Part shown: one piece after another, positions 6,158 through 12,822 of the stretch
Numbering within the stretch: the stretch's first letter is position 1
Layout: every line of letters begins with the position of its first letter
Assembly (NCBI GenBank): GCA_023402505.1
Contig: JAEYGD010000521.1
Coordinates: forward strand, 1 to 13,229
Origin: Actinomycetes bacterium
GTDB taxonomy: Bacteria; Actinomycetota; Actinomycetes; Mycobacteriales; Micromonosporaceae
DNA: 13,229 nt
Direction of reading: 5' to 3'
Made by a program: the position numbers and the translations under genes
Notes under the pieces: generated by a model
The model's database searches: none
What the model was told of the DNA's origin: nothing
The model's input: the letters and a program-made list of their open reading frames with translations, nothing else

Positions 6158-6838
6158 GTGAAGGTGCAGCGGAAGCACGTACTGGCGGCGGGTGTCGCGG
6201 TGGTCGCCGCGGCGGCGGTGGCGGTGGGCACGGGTCTCGGGTTCGCGGACACCACCTCCCGCGCCTCGGTGTGCCAGGGTTCGGTGACCTTCTCGGCCGA
6301 GGGCGGCGCGCCCGCCGCGACCAGCAACCGCTTCCCGGTCGGCACCCGGCTGCGCGTGACCAACCTGGACAACAACCGGTCGACCGAGGTGACCGTGACC
6401 GGCCCGTCGGGGAGCTGCGTCCTGCTCAACGTGGCGGCGATGGATCTCGTCCGGGAGCCCGGCAAGAACGTCGTCCGGCGCAACGTGGTCGAGGTGGTCG
6501 GTGCGGACGCCGCGCAACCGGCGCCGGGTGGGCCGGCGGACGCCGGATCGGTACGCCCCGGCGCCGCGTCACCCGGCGCGGCCGGCCCGGCCCCCCGCCC
6601 GGTCTGCCAGGGCGCGATCACCTTCTCGGCCGAGGCCGGGGCGCCGGCCGCGACCAGCAACCAGTTCCCCGTCGGGACGCGGCTGCGGGTGACCAACCTG
6701 GACAACGGCAAGGCGGTGACGGTGAGCGTCACCGGCCCGTCGGGCAGCTGCGTGCTGCTGAACGTCGCCGCGATGGACGCGATCCGGGAGCCGGGCAAGA
6801 ACCTGGTCCGTCGCAACACCGTCGAACTCGTGCGCTGA
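6158..6838 (+). CDS. Secreted protein with two tandem RlpA-like double-psi beta-barrel domains
   Basis: A 226-aa exported protein. The GTG at 6158 is preceded by GAGGAGG. A basic N-terminus (MKVQRKH) and an Ala/Val-rich helix end in GLGFA-DTT, consistent with signal-peptidase I cleavage after A30; there is no lipobox. Two repeats of about 76 residues (C39-V114 and C150-R226) are nearly identical around SNxFPVGTRLRVTNLDN, TGPSGSCVLLNVAAMD and REPGKNxVRRN. They are joined by a Pro/Ala/Gly-rich linker (115-148). Each repeat has two cysteines (39/87 and 150/198), likely a disulphide after export. The fold signature GTRLRVTNLDN matches RlpA. The RlpA catalytic His (AAH) and Asp (NDRGP) are absent (TSN and TGP), so a peptidoglycan-binding or structural role is more likely than lytic transglycosylase activity. 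The first repeat has DNN and the second DNG. It lies 113 bp after vanX and may or may not share its transcript. Confidence 0.85.
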   Translation: MKVQRKHVLAAGVAVVAAAAVAVGTGLGFADTTSRASVCQGSVTFSAEGGAPAATSNRFPVGTRLRVTNLDNNRSTEVTVTGPSGSCVLLNVAAMDLVREPGKNVVRRNVVEVVGADAAQPAPGGPADAGSVRPGAASPGAAGPAPRPVCQGAITFSAEAGAPAATSNQFPVGTRLRVTNLDNGKAVTVSVTGPSGSCVLLNVAAMDAIREPGKNLVRRNTVELVR

Positions 6839-6879
6839 CCGGCCGGAGCCAGCGGCGCCGGACGGGCTCCGCCGGCCGG
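6839..6879 (+). terminator. Bulged GC hairpin directly after the secreted-protein stop
   Basis: CCGGCC-GGAGCC (6839-6850) can pair with GGCTCC (6865-6870) and GGCCGG (6874-6879), giving 12 base pairs with a GCC bulge and a 14-nt loop. It begins at the first base after the TGA. There is no T-run, but actinomycete terminators often lack one. It is also part of the surrounding GC-rich repeats, so it may be only a by-product of those. Confidence 0.45.
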
Positions 6880-6933
6880 GCGGGCTGAGTTAGCCGGTCG
6901 GGCTCCGCCGGCCGGACAGGCTCCGTCGGCCGG
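6863..6933 (+). repeat. Short GC-rich direct repeats CGGGCTCCGCCGGCCGG
   Basis: The 17-mer CGGGCTCCGCCGGCCGG occurs exactly at 6863-6879 and 6899-6915 (36-bp offset). A third copy with two mismatches lies at 6917-6933. GGCCGGAGCCAG additionally recurs at 6841-6852 and 6961-6972. The arrangement suggests local slippage or duplication of non-coding sequence after the convergent genes rather than a mobile element. Confidence 0.6.
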
Positions 6934-6983
6934 TCGGGCCGAGCCAGCCGGGCGTGTCGCGGCCGGAGCCAGATGTCAGCGAC

Positions 6984-7031
6984 GAGCGGTATTCCTCTCC
7001 GACATAGTTATGTCGGAGAGGAATACCGCTC
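6984..7031. repeat. Perfect 48-nt palindrome (23-bp arms, 2-nt centre) between convergent genes
   Basis: The arms 6984-7006 and 7009-7031 are exact reverse complements, with only GT (7007-7008) between them. The arm begins GAGCGGTATTCC and ends CGACATA. It is much richer in A/T than its surroundings. It lies between the convergent secreted-protein gene and gabT, where a bidirectional terminator would be placed. An RNA from either strand would form a 23-bp stem. The length and perfection exceed a typical terminator, so a dispersed palindromic (REP-like) element or a protein-binding site is also possible. Confidence 0.75.
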
Positions 7032-7033
7032 AA

Positions 7034-7144
7034 CGGCGCATGGTTCTTCCGGGCGCTCCGGCAGGCCGCCGCCCGCCCGGCCCCGGTCCTCGCGCCGGCG
7101 CATGTTTCTTGCGGACGCTCGCCGAGGTTCTTCCGGACGTTCGG
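7034..7144. repeat. Three imperfect copies of a TTCTTCCGGACGCTCG-type motif
   Basis: Copy 1 is at 7034-7059 (CGGCGCATGGTTCTTCCGGG onward), copy 2 at 7096-7121 (CGGCGCATGTTTCTTGCGGA onward) and copy 3 at 7124-7144 (GAGGTTCTTCCGGACGTTCGG). Copies 1 and 2 share the leading CGGCGCATG, and copies 2 and 3 are almost back to back. None is in a recognised gene; they lie downstream of gabT and right of the long palindrome. Their role is unknown. They could be decayed units of a dispersed intergenic repeat. Confidence 0.55.
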
Positions 7145-7206
7145 GGAGCGCGACCCGTAGGGCCCGGGCCCGTCGGGGCCACGGCGGAGGCGACCACCGG
7201 GGCGAC

Positions 7207-8490
7207 TCAGGGCACGCTCTGGTCGAAGGCGGCGTCGAGGATGTCCAGGCCGCGGTCCAGCTCCGCGTCGGAGATGACCAGCGGCGGCAGGAAGCGCAGC
7301 ACATTGCCGTACGTGCCGCAGGTCAGCGTGAGCAGGCCGGCGGCATGGCAGGCCGCCGAGACCGCCGCCGTGGCGGCCGGGTCCGGGGTGAGCGTGCCGG
7401 GCCGCACCAGCTCGACGGCGAGCATCGCGCCACGGCCGCGTACCTCGGCGACGCGCGGGTCGCGGGCGGCCACCGCTCGCAGCCGGTCGCCGAGGACCTG
7501 CCCGATGCGCCGGGCGGCCCCCGCCAGGTCCAGCTCGTGCATCGTCTCGATGCTGGCGAGCGCCGCCGCGCAGGCGATCGGGTTGCCGCCGTACGTGCCG
7601 CCCAGGCCGCCGACGTGGACCGCGTCCATCAGCTCGGACCGGCCGCTCACCGCCGCGAGCGGCAGGCCACCGGCGATGCCCTTGGCGAGGGTGACCAGAT
7701 CCGGCTCGACGCCCTCGTGCTGGCAGGCGAACCAGTCGCCGGTGCGGCAGAAACCGGTCTGGATCTCGTCGGCGACGAGGACCGCCCCGGCCGCCGTCGC
7801 CCACTCCCGCAGCGCCGGCAGGAACCCCTCCGCCGGTACGACGAAGCCGCCCTCGCCCTGGATCGGCTCGATCAGCAGCGCGGCGACGTTCTCGGCGCCA
7901 ACCTGCTTCTCGATCATCTCGATGGACCGGGCTGCCGCGGCCGGCCCGTCGAGGCCGCCGTCGCGCAGCGGATACGACATCGGCACCCGGTAGACCTCAC
8001 CGGCGAACGGCCCGAACCGGTGCTTGTACGGCATGTTCTTCGCGGTCAACGCCATCGTCAGGTTGGTCCGGCCGTGGTACGCGTGGTCGAACACCACCAC
8101 GGCCGGCCGGCCGGTGGCGTGCCGGGCGATCTTGACCGCGTTCTCGACCGCCTCGGCGCCGGAGTTGAACAGCGCCGAGCGCTTCTCGAAGGCGCCTGGA
8201 GTGAGCTCGTTGAGCTGCTCGCACACCGCCACGTACGACTCGTACGGCGCGACCATGAAGCAGGTGTGGGTGAAGCGCTCGGCCTGCACCCGTACCGCCT
8301 CGACCACCCGGGGGGCGGAGTTGCCGACGTTGGTGACGGCGATGCCGGCCGCGAAGTCGATCCACTCGCGCCCGTCGACGTCGGTGAGTGTCCCGCCCGA
8401 CGCGCGGTCCACGTAGGACGGGATGACGCTGCCGACGCCACGGGCGACCGCGGCGCCGCGCCGCTTGTGCAGCTTGGCGGAGGAGGTCAC
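7207..8490 (-). CDS. gabT: 4-aminobutyrate aminotransferase
   Basis: This 427-aa class III PLP aminotransferase converts GABA plus 2-oxoglutarate to succinate semialdehyde plus glutamate. The start is GTG at 8490; the longer frame back to 8697 lies inside the aldehyde dehydrogenase gene and is not used. GAGGG at the end of the upstream gene serves as ribosome-binding site. Motifs are SGAEAVENAVK (110-120, phosphate cup), FDHAYHGRTN (134-143), LIEPIQGEGG (206-215), PLP-ring D241 in VADEIQTGFCRTG and Schiff-base K270 in LAKGIAGGLPLAAV. GGTYGGNPI (297-305) completes the family set. The length matches E. coli GabT (426 aa). It lies 5 bp downstream of patD on the same strand, so the two are co-transcribed. 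Related ornithine or putrescine transaminases are possible, but the patD neighbour favours GABA. Confidence 0.93.
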   Translation of the reverse strand: MTSSAKLHKRRGAAVARGVGSVIPSYVDRASGGTLTDVDGREWIDFAAGIAVTNVGNSAPRVVEAVRVQAERFTHTCFMVAPYESYVAVCEQLNELTPGAFEKRSALFNSGAEAVENAVKIARHATGRPAVVVFDHAYHGRTNLTMALTAKNMPYKHRFGPFAGEVYRVPMSYPLRDGGLDGPAAAARSIEMIEKQVGAENVAALLIEPIQGEGGFVVPAEGFLPALREWATAAGAVLVADEIQTGFCRTGDWFACQHEGVEPDLVTLAKGIAGGLPLAAVSGRSELMDAVHVGGLGGTYGGNPIACAAALASIETMHELDLAGAARRIGQVLGDRLRAVAARDPRVAEVRGRGAMLAVELVRPGTLTPDPAATAAVSAACHAAGLLTLTCGTYGNVLRFLPPLVISDAELDRGLDILDAAFDQSVP

Positions 8491-8495
8491 GGCTC

Positions 8496-9932
8496 TCAGC
8501 CCTCGATGTTGTGCATGACGTGCTTGATCCGGGTGTAGTCCTCCAGGCTGTAGACCGAGAGGTCCTTGCCGTGCCCGGAGTGCTTGAAGCCGCCGTGCGG
8601 CATCTCGGAGATGAACGGGATGTGCGTGTTCACCCAGACGCAACCGAAGTCGAGGCGGCGGGTCATCCGCATCGCCCGGCCGTGGTCCTTCGTCCACACC
8701 GAGGCCGACAGGCCGTACTCCACGCCGTTCGCCCAGCGCACCGCCTCGTCCTCGTCGGAGAAGCGCTGCACCGTGATGACCGGGCCGAACACCTCCTGCT
8801 GGATGACCTCGTCGGCCTGCCGCACCCCGGAGACGACGGTCGGGGCGTAGAAGTAGCCGCGGTCGCCGAGCTGGGAACCGCCGGTCTGGATGGTGGCGTG
8901 GTCGGGCAGGCGGTCCACGAAACCGCGTACCCGGGCGAGCTGGTTGGCGTTGTTCAGCGGGCCGTAGAGGACGTCCTCGTCGTCCGGTGCGCCGGTCCTC
9001 GTGTTGCGGGCCTGCTCGGTGAGGGCGGCCACGAAGTCGTCGTGGACGCCCGGGCCGGCGAGCACCCGGGTCGCGGCCGTGCAGTCCTGGCCGGCGTTGA
9101 AGTAGCCGCCCACCGCGATCGCCTCGGCGGCGGCGGCCACGTCCGCGTCGTCGAAGATCACCACCGGGGCCTTCCCGCCCAGTTCGAGGTGGGTGCGCTT
9201 GAGGTCCGGCGCGGCCGCGGCGGCCACCTCCATGCCGGCACGGGTCGAACCGGTGATCGACACCAGCCGCGGGGTCGGGTGGGCGACGAGGGCGCGACCG
9301 GTGTCCCGGTCGCCGCAGACGACGTTGAACACGCCCGGCGGAAGGAACTCGGACGCGATCTCGGCCAGCAGCAGCGTCGACACCGGCGTGGTGTCGGACG
9401 GCTTGAGCACCACCGTGTTACCGGCGGCCAGGGCCGGAGCGATCTTCCAGACGGCCATCATCAGCGGGTAGTTCCAGGGCGTGACCTGGGCGCACACACC
9501 GATCGGCTCGCGCCGCACATAGGAGGTGTGGCCGGCCAGGTACTCGCCGGCGGAGCGGCCCTCCAGCAGGCGGGCGGCGCCGGCGAAGAAGCGGAACTCG
9601 TCGACGGCCGGCGGCAACTCCTCCTCGGTGGTCAGCTGGCGCGGCTTGCCGGTGTTGCGTACCTCGGCGTCGACCAGCTCCGCCGACCGCGCCTCGACCG
9701 CGTCGGCGAGCTTGAGCAGCGCCCTCTGCCGCTCGGCCGGGGTCGCGTCGCGCCAGCTCTCGAACGCGGTGGCGGCGGCCCTCATCGCGGCGTCCACGTC
9801 GGCGGCGCCGGACACCGGCGACTGCGCGAACACCTCGCCGGTGCAGGGGTCGATCAGGTCGGCGTAGCCGCCGTCGGTCGGCTCGACGTACTCGCCGTTG
9901 ACGAAGTTGCGCAGCTTCTGCTGGTCGCTCAT
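8496..9932 (-). CDS. patD: Gamma-aminobutyraldehyde dehydrogenase
   Basis: A 478-aa NAD-dependent aldehyde dehydrogenase. The ATG at 9932 has GGAG 10 bp upstream. Catalytic residues are all present: N154 in PWNYP, K177 in LKPSD, general base E250 in LELGGKAP, nucleophile C284 in NAGQDCTAA and E380 in QEVFGP. Stretches such as FRFFAGAARLLEG, AGEYLAGHTS, RTHLELGGKAPVV, GAPDDED, WTKDHGRA and SEMPHGGFKHSGHGKDLS follow E. coli YdcW/PatD (474 aa) closely. It oxidises 4-aminobutyraldehyde, made from putrescine, to GABA, which the downstream gabT product then transaminates. Betaine aldehyde dehydrogenase is the nearest alternative family. Other than the 5-bp gap to gabT, its regulation is not evident; its promoter should lie in 9933-10067. 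Confidence 0.93.
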   Translation of the reverse strand: MSDQQKLRNFVNGEYVEPTDGGYADLIDPCTGEVFAQSPVSGAADVDAAMRAAATAFESWRDATPAERQRALLKLADAVEARSAELVDAEVRNTGKPRQLTTEEELPPAVDEFRFFAGAARLLEGRSAGEYLAGHTSYVRREPIGVCAQVTPWNYPLMMAVWKIAPALAAGNTVVLKPSDTTPVSTLLLAEIASEFLPPGVFNVVCGDRDTGRALVAHPTPRLVSITGSTRAGMEVAAAAAPDLKRTHLELGGKAPVVIFDDADVAAAAEAIAVGGYFNAGQDCTAATRVLAGPGVHDDFVAALTEQARNTRTGAPDDEDVLYGPLNNANQLARVRGFVDRLPDHATIQTGGSQLGDRGYFYAPTVVSGVRQADEVIQQEVFGPVITVQRFSDEDEAVRWANGVEYGLSASVWTKDHGRAMRMTRRLDFGCVWVNTHIPFISEMPHGGFKHSGHGKDLSVYSLEDYTRIKHVMHNIEG

Positions 9933-10067
9933 GACGAGATCACTCCGTTGGGGGTGCGGTCTGCGCGGTTATCGCAATCTGCCTGCCATCTTGGCCACTG
10001 AATTCGCGGCAGACAAGGCCTACGGCGACTGTTTCCGTCGAATCATTCGTCGTCTACGCTGCTCGGC
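9933..10067. promoter_or_regulatory. Divergent promoter region of patD-gabT and the second aldehyde dehydrogenase
   Basis: 135 bp between divergent genes, less GC-rich than the flanks. It holds three dyads: TCTGCC (9978-9983) with GGCAGA (10008-10013); GCCA-TCT-TGGC (9985-9995); and CGAAT-C-ATTCG (10039-10049). A shared regulator binding here would coordinate putrescine/GABA genes. No regulator gene of that pathway is present in the window. Confidence 0.45.
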
Positions 10068-10068
10068 G
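10032..10068 (+). promoter_or_regulatory. Candidate promoter for a leaderless transcript
   Basis: TACGCT (10055-10060) fits the actinobacterial TANNNT -10 pattern and ends 7 bp before the GTG at 10068, so transcription would start at or next to the start codon. TTTCCG (10032-10037) is a weak -35 at 17 bp spacing. The absence of a purine-rich ribosome-binding site before this GTG supports a leaderless mRNA, which is common in actinomycetes. The CGAAT-C-ATTCG dyad sits between the two hexamers, a good place for a repressor. Confidence 0.4.
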
Positions 10069-11507
10069 TGGAGTCCGTAGCGTTCTATGTCGCCTCCCGT
10101 CCCGCCCACGGCGAGGGCGAGCTGACCGTCCACCACCCGTACGACGGGCGCGCCGTCGGGCGTACCACCATCGCCACGCCCGACCAGGTCGAGGCCGCCG
10201 TCGCGGCAGCCGCCCGGGTCGCCGCGGAGGCCGCGGCCCTGCCCGCCCACGTGCGCGCGGCGGCCCTGGACCACGTCTCCCGGCGGCTCGCCGAACGGGC
10301 CGACGAGGTCGCCGCCCTCATCACCGCCGAGAACGGCAAGCCGGTCAAGTGGGCCCGCGCCGAGGTAGGACGGGCCGTCTCCACCTTCCGCTGGGCCGCC
10401 GAGGAGGCCCGGCGCTTCTCGGGCGAGCTGCAACGCCTCGACACCGACCCGGCGGCCGGGGGCCGGATGGCGCTGGTACGACGCGCGCCGAAAGGGCCGG
10501 TGCTGGGGATCGCGCCGTTCAACTTCCCGCTCAACCTGGTGGCGCACAAGGTCGCTCCCGCCGTCGCCGTCGGCGCCCCGATCATCGTCAAGCCCGCGCC
10601 CGCCACCCCGCTGTCGGCGCTCCTGCTCGGCGAACTGCTGGCCGAGACCGACCTGCCCGAGGGCATGTTCTCGGTGCTGCCGTTGCCCAACGAGCGGGCC
10701 GCCGACCTGGTCGGCGACCCGCGGCTGCCGGTCGTGTCGTTCACCGGCTCCGGGCCGGTCGGCGCGGCCGTCCGCCGGTCGGCGCCCGAGAAACACGTCA
10801 CGCTGGAGCTGGGCGGCAACGCGGCGGCGGTGATCTGCGAGGACTGGAACTCCGACGAGGACCTCACCTTCGCCGCGCACCGGATCGCGACGTTCTCCAA
10901 CTACCAGGCCGGGCAGTCCTGCATCGCGGTGCAGCGGGTGTACGTGCACGAGTGGCTCTACGACGGTTTCCTCCCCCGACTGGTCGCCGCCGTGCGGGAG
11001 TTGCGCACCGGCGACCCGGCCGACCCGCTGACCGACGTCGGGCCGCTGGTCTCCGAGGACGCCGCGCGCCGGGTCGAGGCGTGGGTCGACGAGGCCGTCA
11101 CGGCGGGGGCCACCATCGAGGTCGGGGGCCGGCGCGAAGGCGCCACGTACCCGCCCACCGTGCTGTCCGGCGTGCCCAGGGACGCCAAGGTCAACGCGGC
11201 GGAGGTGTTCGGGCCGGTGCTGGTCGTCGCCCGGGCGGAGACCGACGACGCCGCGTTCGCGGCGGTCAACGACTCGGCGTACGGGTTGCAGGCCGGCGTG
11301 TTCACCCACCGGCTGGACACGGCGTTCCGGGCCGGACAGGTCCTGGAGGTGGGCGGGGTGATCGTCGGGGACGTCCCGTCGTACCGGGCCGACCAGATGC
11401 CGTACGGCGGGGTCAAGGGCTCCGGCGTCGGGCGCGAGGGCGTCCGCAGCGCGATGGAGGACTACACCGAACCGCGCGTACTGGTGCTCACCGGCATCGC
11501 GCTGTAG
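10068..11507 (+). CDS. Aldehyde dehydrogenase family protein, candidate succinate-semialdehyde dehydrogenase
   Basis: A 479-aa NAD(P)-dependent aldehyde dehydrogenase. Catalytic and cofactor residues are N152 in FNFPLN, K175 in VKPAPATP, FTGSGPVG (225-232), E247 in LELGGNAA, C285 in YQAGQSCIAVQRVYV and E379 in AEVFGPVL. It belongs to the lactaldehyde/GAPN-like side of the superfamily (VGDVPSYRADQMPYGGVKGSGVG) rather than to the GabD group typified by E. coli GabD. The role as succinate-semialdehyde dehydrogenase is inferred only from divergence from patD-gabT, where such an activity would finish GABA breakdown to succinate. Lactaldehyde and phosphonoacetaldehyde dehydrogenases are possible alternatives. 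The GTG at 10068 lacks a clear ribosome-binding site. Its TAG abuts the stop of the convergent gene with no gap. Confidence 0.88.
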   Translation: MESVAFYVASRPAHGEGELTVHHPYDGRAVGRTTIATPDQVEAAVAAAARVAAEAAALPAHVRAAALDHVSRRLAERADEVAALITAENGKPVKWARAEVGRAVSTFRWAAEEARRFSGELQRLDTDPAAGGRMALVRRAPKGPVLGIAPFNFPLNLVAHKVAPAVAVGAPIIVKPAPATPLSALLLGELLAETDLPEGMFSVLPLPNERAADLVGDPRLPVVSFTGSGPVGAAVRRSAPEKHVTLELGGNAAAVICEDWNSDEDLTFAAHRIATFSNYQAGQSCIAVQRVYVHEWLYDGFLPRLVAAVRELRTGDPADPLTDVGPLVSEDAARRVEAWVDEAVTAGATIEVGGRREGATYPPTVLSGVPRDAKVNAAEVFGPVLVVARAETDDAAFAAVNDSAYGLQAGVFTHRLDTAFRAGQVLEVGGVIVGDVPSYRADQMPYGGVKGSGVGREGVRSAMEDYTEPRVLVLTGIAL

Positions 11508-12740
11508 TCACCAGGTGCCGTCGTCGCGGACCCGGGCCGGGGCACGGCCGAGCACGAGGGTCGTCAGGGCGGTGTCGACATCCGCGCCGAGGAACCATTC
11601 GCCCGCCTGGTCCAGCGCGAAGAGCCGACCGTGCTCGTCGACGGCGACGATGCTGTCGCCGAACTCGGAGCCGAACGGGAACAGGCGCGCCCCGATCACC
11701 GCCCCGAAATCCGCCAACACGTCGGCGGTGTGGGCGCTGTGCAGCGGGTTCGTCGTGAACCGGCTGATCCAGACCGCCGCACCGGGGCCGCGCCGGCTGC
11801 TCACCACGGCGGGAAAGTCGGTGAGGGCCCGCCGGGCGGCCGGGAACGGCTCGTGGCGGTGCGAGCGGCCGGCCACGTCACACGTCTCCCGGATCGCGCC
11901 CGCCGCGAGGGCCGCGTTGAACTCGCTGGCCTCCCAGCCGCCCTCCATCAGCGCGTCGGCCACCTCGGACGGGAAGCGGCCGGGGTGGTGCGGTGGCTGC
12001 GGGTCGGGCCGCCACTCGGCGGTGAACGCCAGCTCCGCCCAGGGCAGGACGTTGAAGTGGACCAGGAAGTTGAGGCACGAGTCGCAGGCGCGCTGCGCGC
12101 GACCGGCGTAGCGGTCACCGGGCTCGCGGACCCGGAACACCTCGAAGCGGGCCTGCCCCAGCAGCGTCTCCGCGTCCGGCATGGCCATCGGTTCGATGCC
12201 CTCGGCGGCGCGGCGGTGATCGTACTCGTGCAGGACGTCGGAGACGACGATCAGCTCGGCGTGCCGCTCCCCGCCGCGGACCAGGTGACCCGGGGGCAGC
12301 TCGTCCAGGTACGCCCGCACCAGCGGGTGGTGGTCGAGCTCGACGTCGCCCTTGGCGCCCTGCGCCCGGAACAGCCGGCCGTCGAGGCTCAGGTGCGCGG
12401 CGGTCGCCGGGGTGGGCAGCCGCCGGATCTCGCGCAGCAGTTGACTGGCGGGATCGACCGTACGCGGCGAGGGCGTGCCCTCCGGGCGACTGCGCCGGTA
12501 CATCCGCTCGACCTGCTCGACCGGCACCCGGGGCCAGGTGGTCACCTCACCGGTCCGCTTGTCGACCACGGTCGTCGGCAGGTCGCCCGGCACCGCGCGG
12601 GCCTCGGTGGACACCGTGGACCGGATCACGAAGCCCAGATCGAACTCGTCGACGATCGGCTGGCACTCGTAACCGAGGCGCTGTGAGTCGCGCCGGGCCC
12701 ACACGGCGGCGATCTGCTCGGCCTGCTGGCGGTCGATCAC
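11508..12740 (-). CDS. YwqJ-like deaminase / SUKH-3 immunity multidomain protein
   Basis: A 410-aa protein without signal peptide or membrane helix. GTG at 12740 is chosen because homology-like sequence begins there. TAGTTT on the minus strand ends 7 nt upstream, fitting a leaderless transcript; the frame itself stays open to 12851. Residues 1-83 (QAEQIAAVWARR, FDLGFVIRS, TTVVDKRTGEVTTWP) resemble the YrhB/Imm35 type. Residues about 95-235 look like a YwqJ-type deaminase: zinc/catalytic signature H160-A-E162 in GGERHAEL and C219-x-x-C222 in ACDSCLNFL. Residues about 255-400 fit SUKH-3: EVADALMEGGWEASEFN, LFPFGSEFGDSIVAVDEHGRLFAL, then LGADVDTALTTLVLG. YwqJ-type domains are known as toxin tips and SUKH domains as immunity proteins, so this chain joins both kinds. 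It may be a self-neutralised effector, or an immunity protein carrying a binding-only deaminase fold. Domain calls are from motif recognition. Confidence 0.75.
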   Translation of the reverse strand: MIDRQQAEQIAAVWARRDSQRLGYECQPIVDEFDLGFVIRSTVSTEARAVPGDLPTTVVDKRTGEVTTWPRVPVEQVERMYRRSRPEGTPSPRTVDPASQLLREIRRLPTPATAAHLSLDGRLFRAQGAKGDVELDHHPLVRAYLDELPPGHLVRGGERHAELIVVSDVLHEYDHRRAAEGIEPMAMPDAETLLGQARFEVFRVREPGDRYAGRAQRACDSCLNFLVHFNVLPWAELAFTAEWRPDPQPPHHPGRFPSEVADALMEGGWEASEFNAALAAGAIRETCDVAGRSHRHEPFPAARRALTDFPAVVSSRRGPGAAVWISRFTTNPLHSAHTADVLADFGAVIGARLFPFGSEFGDSIVAVDEHGRLFALDQAGEWFLGADVDTALTTLVLGRAPARVRDDGTW

Positions 12741-12822
12741 GTCCCTGAAACTACCGGACCCCCACGATGTCGTCGCGGCCGGTATGGTTCCCCCTACCGA
12801 CGGTGACCGGGGAGGGTGGGCG
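12741..12822. promoter_or_regulatory. Divergent promoter region of deaminase/SUKH-3 and YbaB-like genes
   Basis: 82 bp. On the plus strand TATGGT (12783-12788) is a good -10 for the YbaB-like gene, placing the start of transcription near 12795 with a short leader containing GGGGAGGG (12809-12816). On the minus strand TAGTTT ends 7 nt before the GTG at 12740, fitting a leaderless start. No convincing -35 was found for either. Confidence 0.4.

Larger units (their letters stand above)
6839..7206. other. Repeat-rich convergent intergenic region
   Basis: 368 bp with no supported gene. Open frames here have no ribosome-binding site and arise from repetitive GC-rich sequence. The content is a bulged hairpin, 17-bp direct repeats, a perfect 48-nt palindrome and three copies of a second motif. 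The concentration of repeats suggests a region free of coding constraint, perhaps an insertion or recombination scar. Confidence 0.6.

Noticed and set aside
6158..6838. Active RlpA lytic transglycosylase
   Set aside because: Both repeats lack the His and Asp that RlpA enzymes need, so only the fold, not the activity, is supported.
6863..7144. CRISPR array or insertion sequence
   Set aside because: Repeats are few, short, of several unrelated types, with irregular spacing; no cas gene, transposase or target-site duplication is visible.
6973..8538. 521-aa plus-strand open frame across the palindrome and gabT
   Set aside because: It is antisense to gabT and begins in repetitive non-coding sequence without a ribosome-binding site.
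8491..8697. Longer gabT start at 8697
   Set aside because: The extra 69 residues lie within patD in another frame and lack aminotransferase similarity; GTG 8490 gives the normal family length.
11505..11510. Terminator between the convergent aldehyde dehydrogenase and deaminase/SUKH-3 genes
   Set aside because: The two stop codons are directly adjacent, leaving no intergenic bases; no hairpin was seen at the junction.
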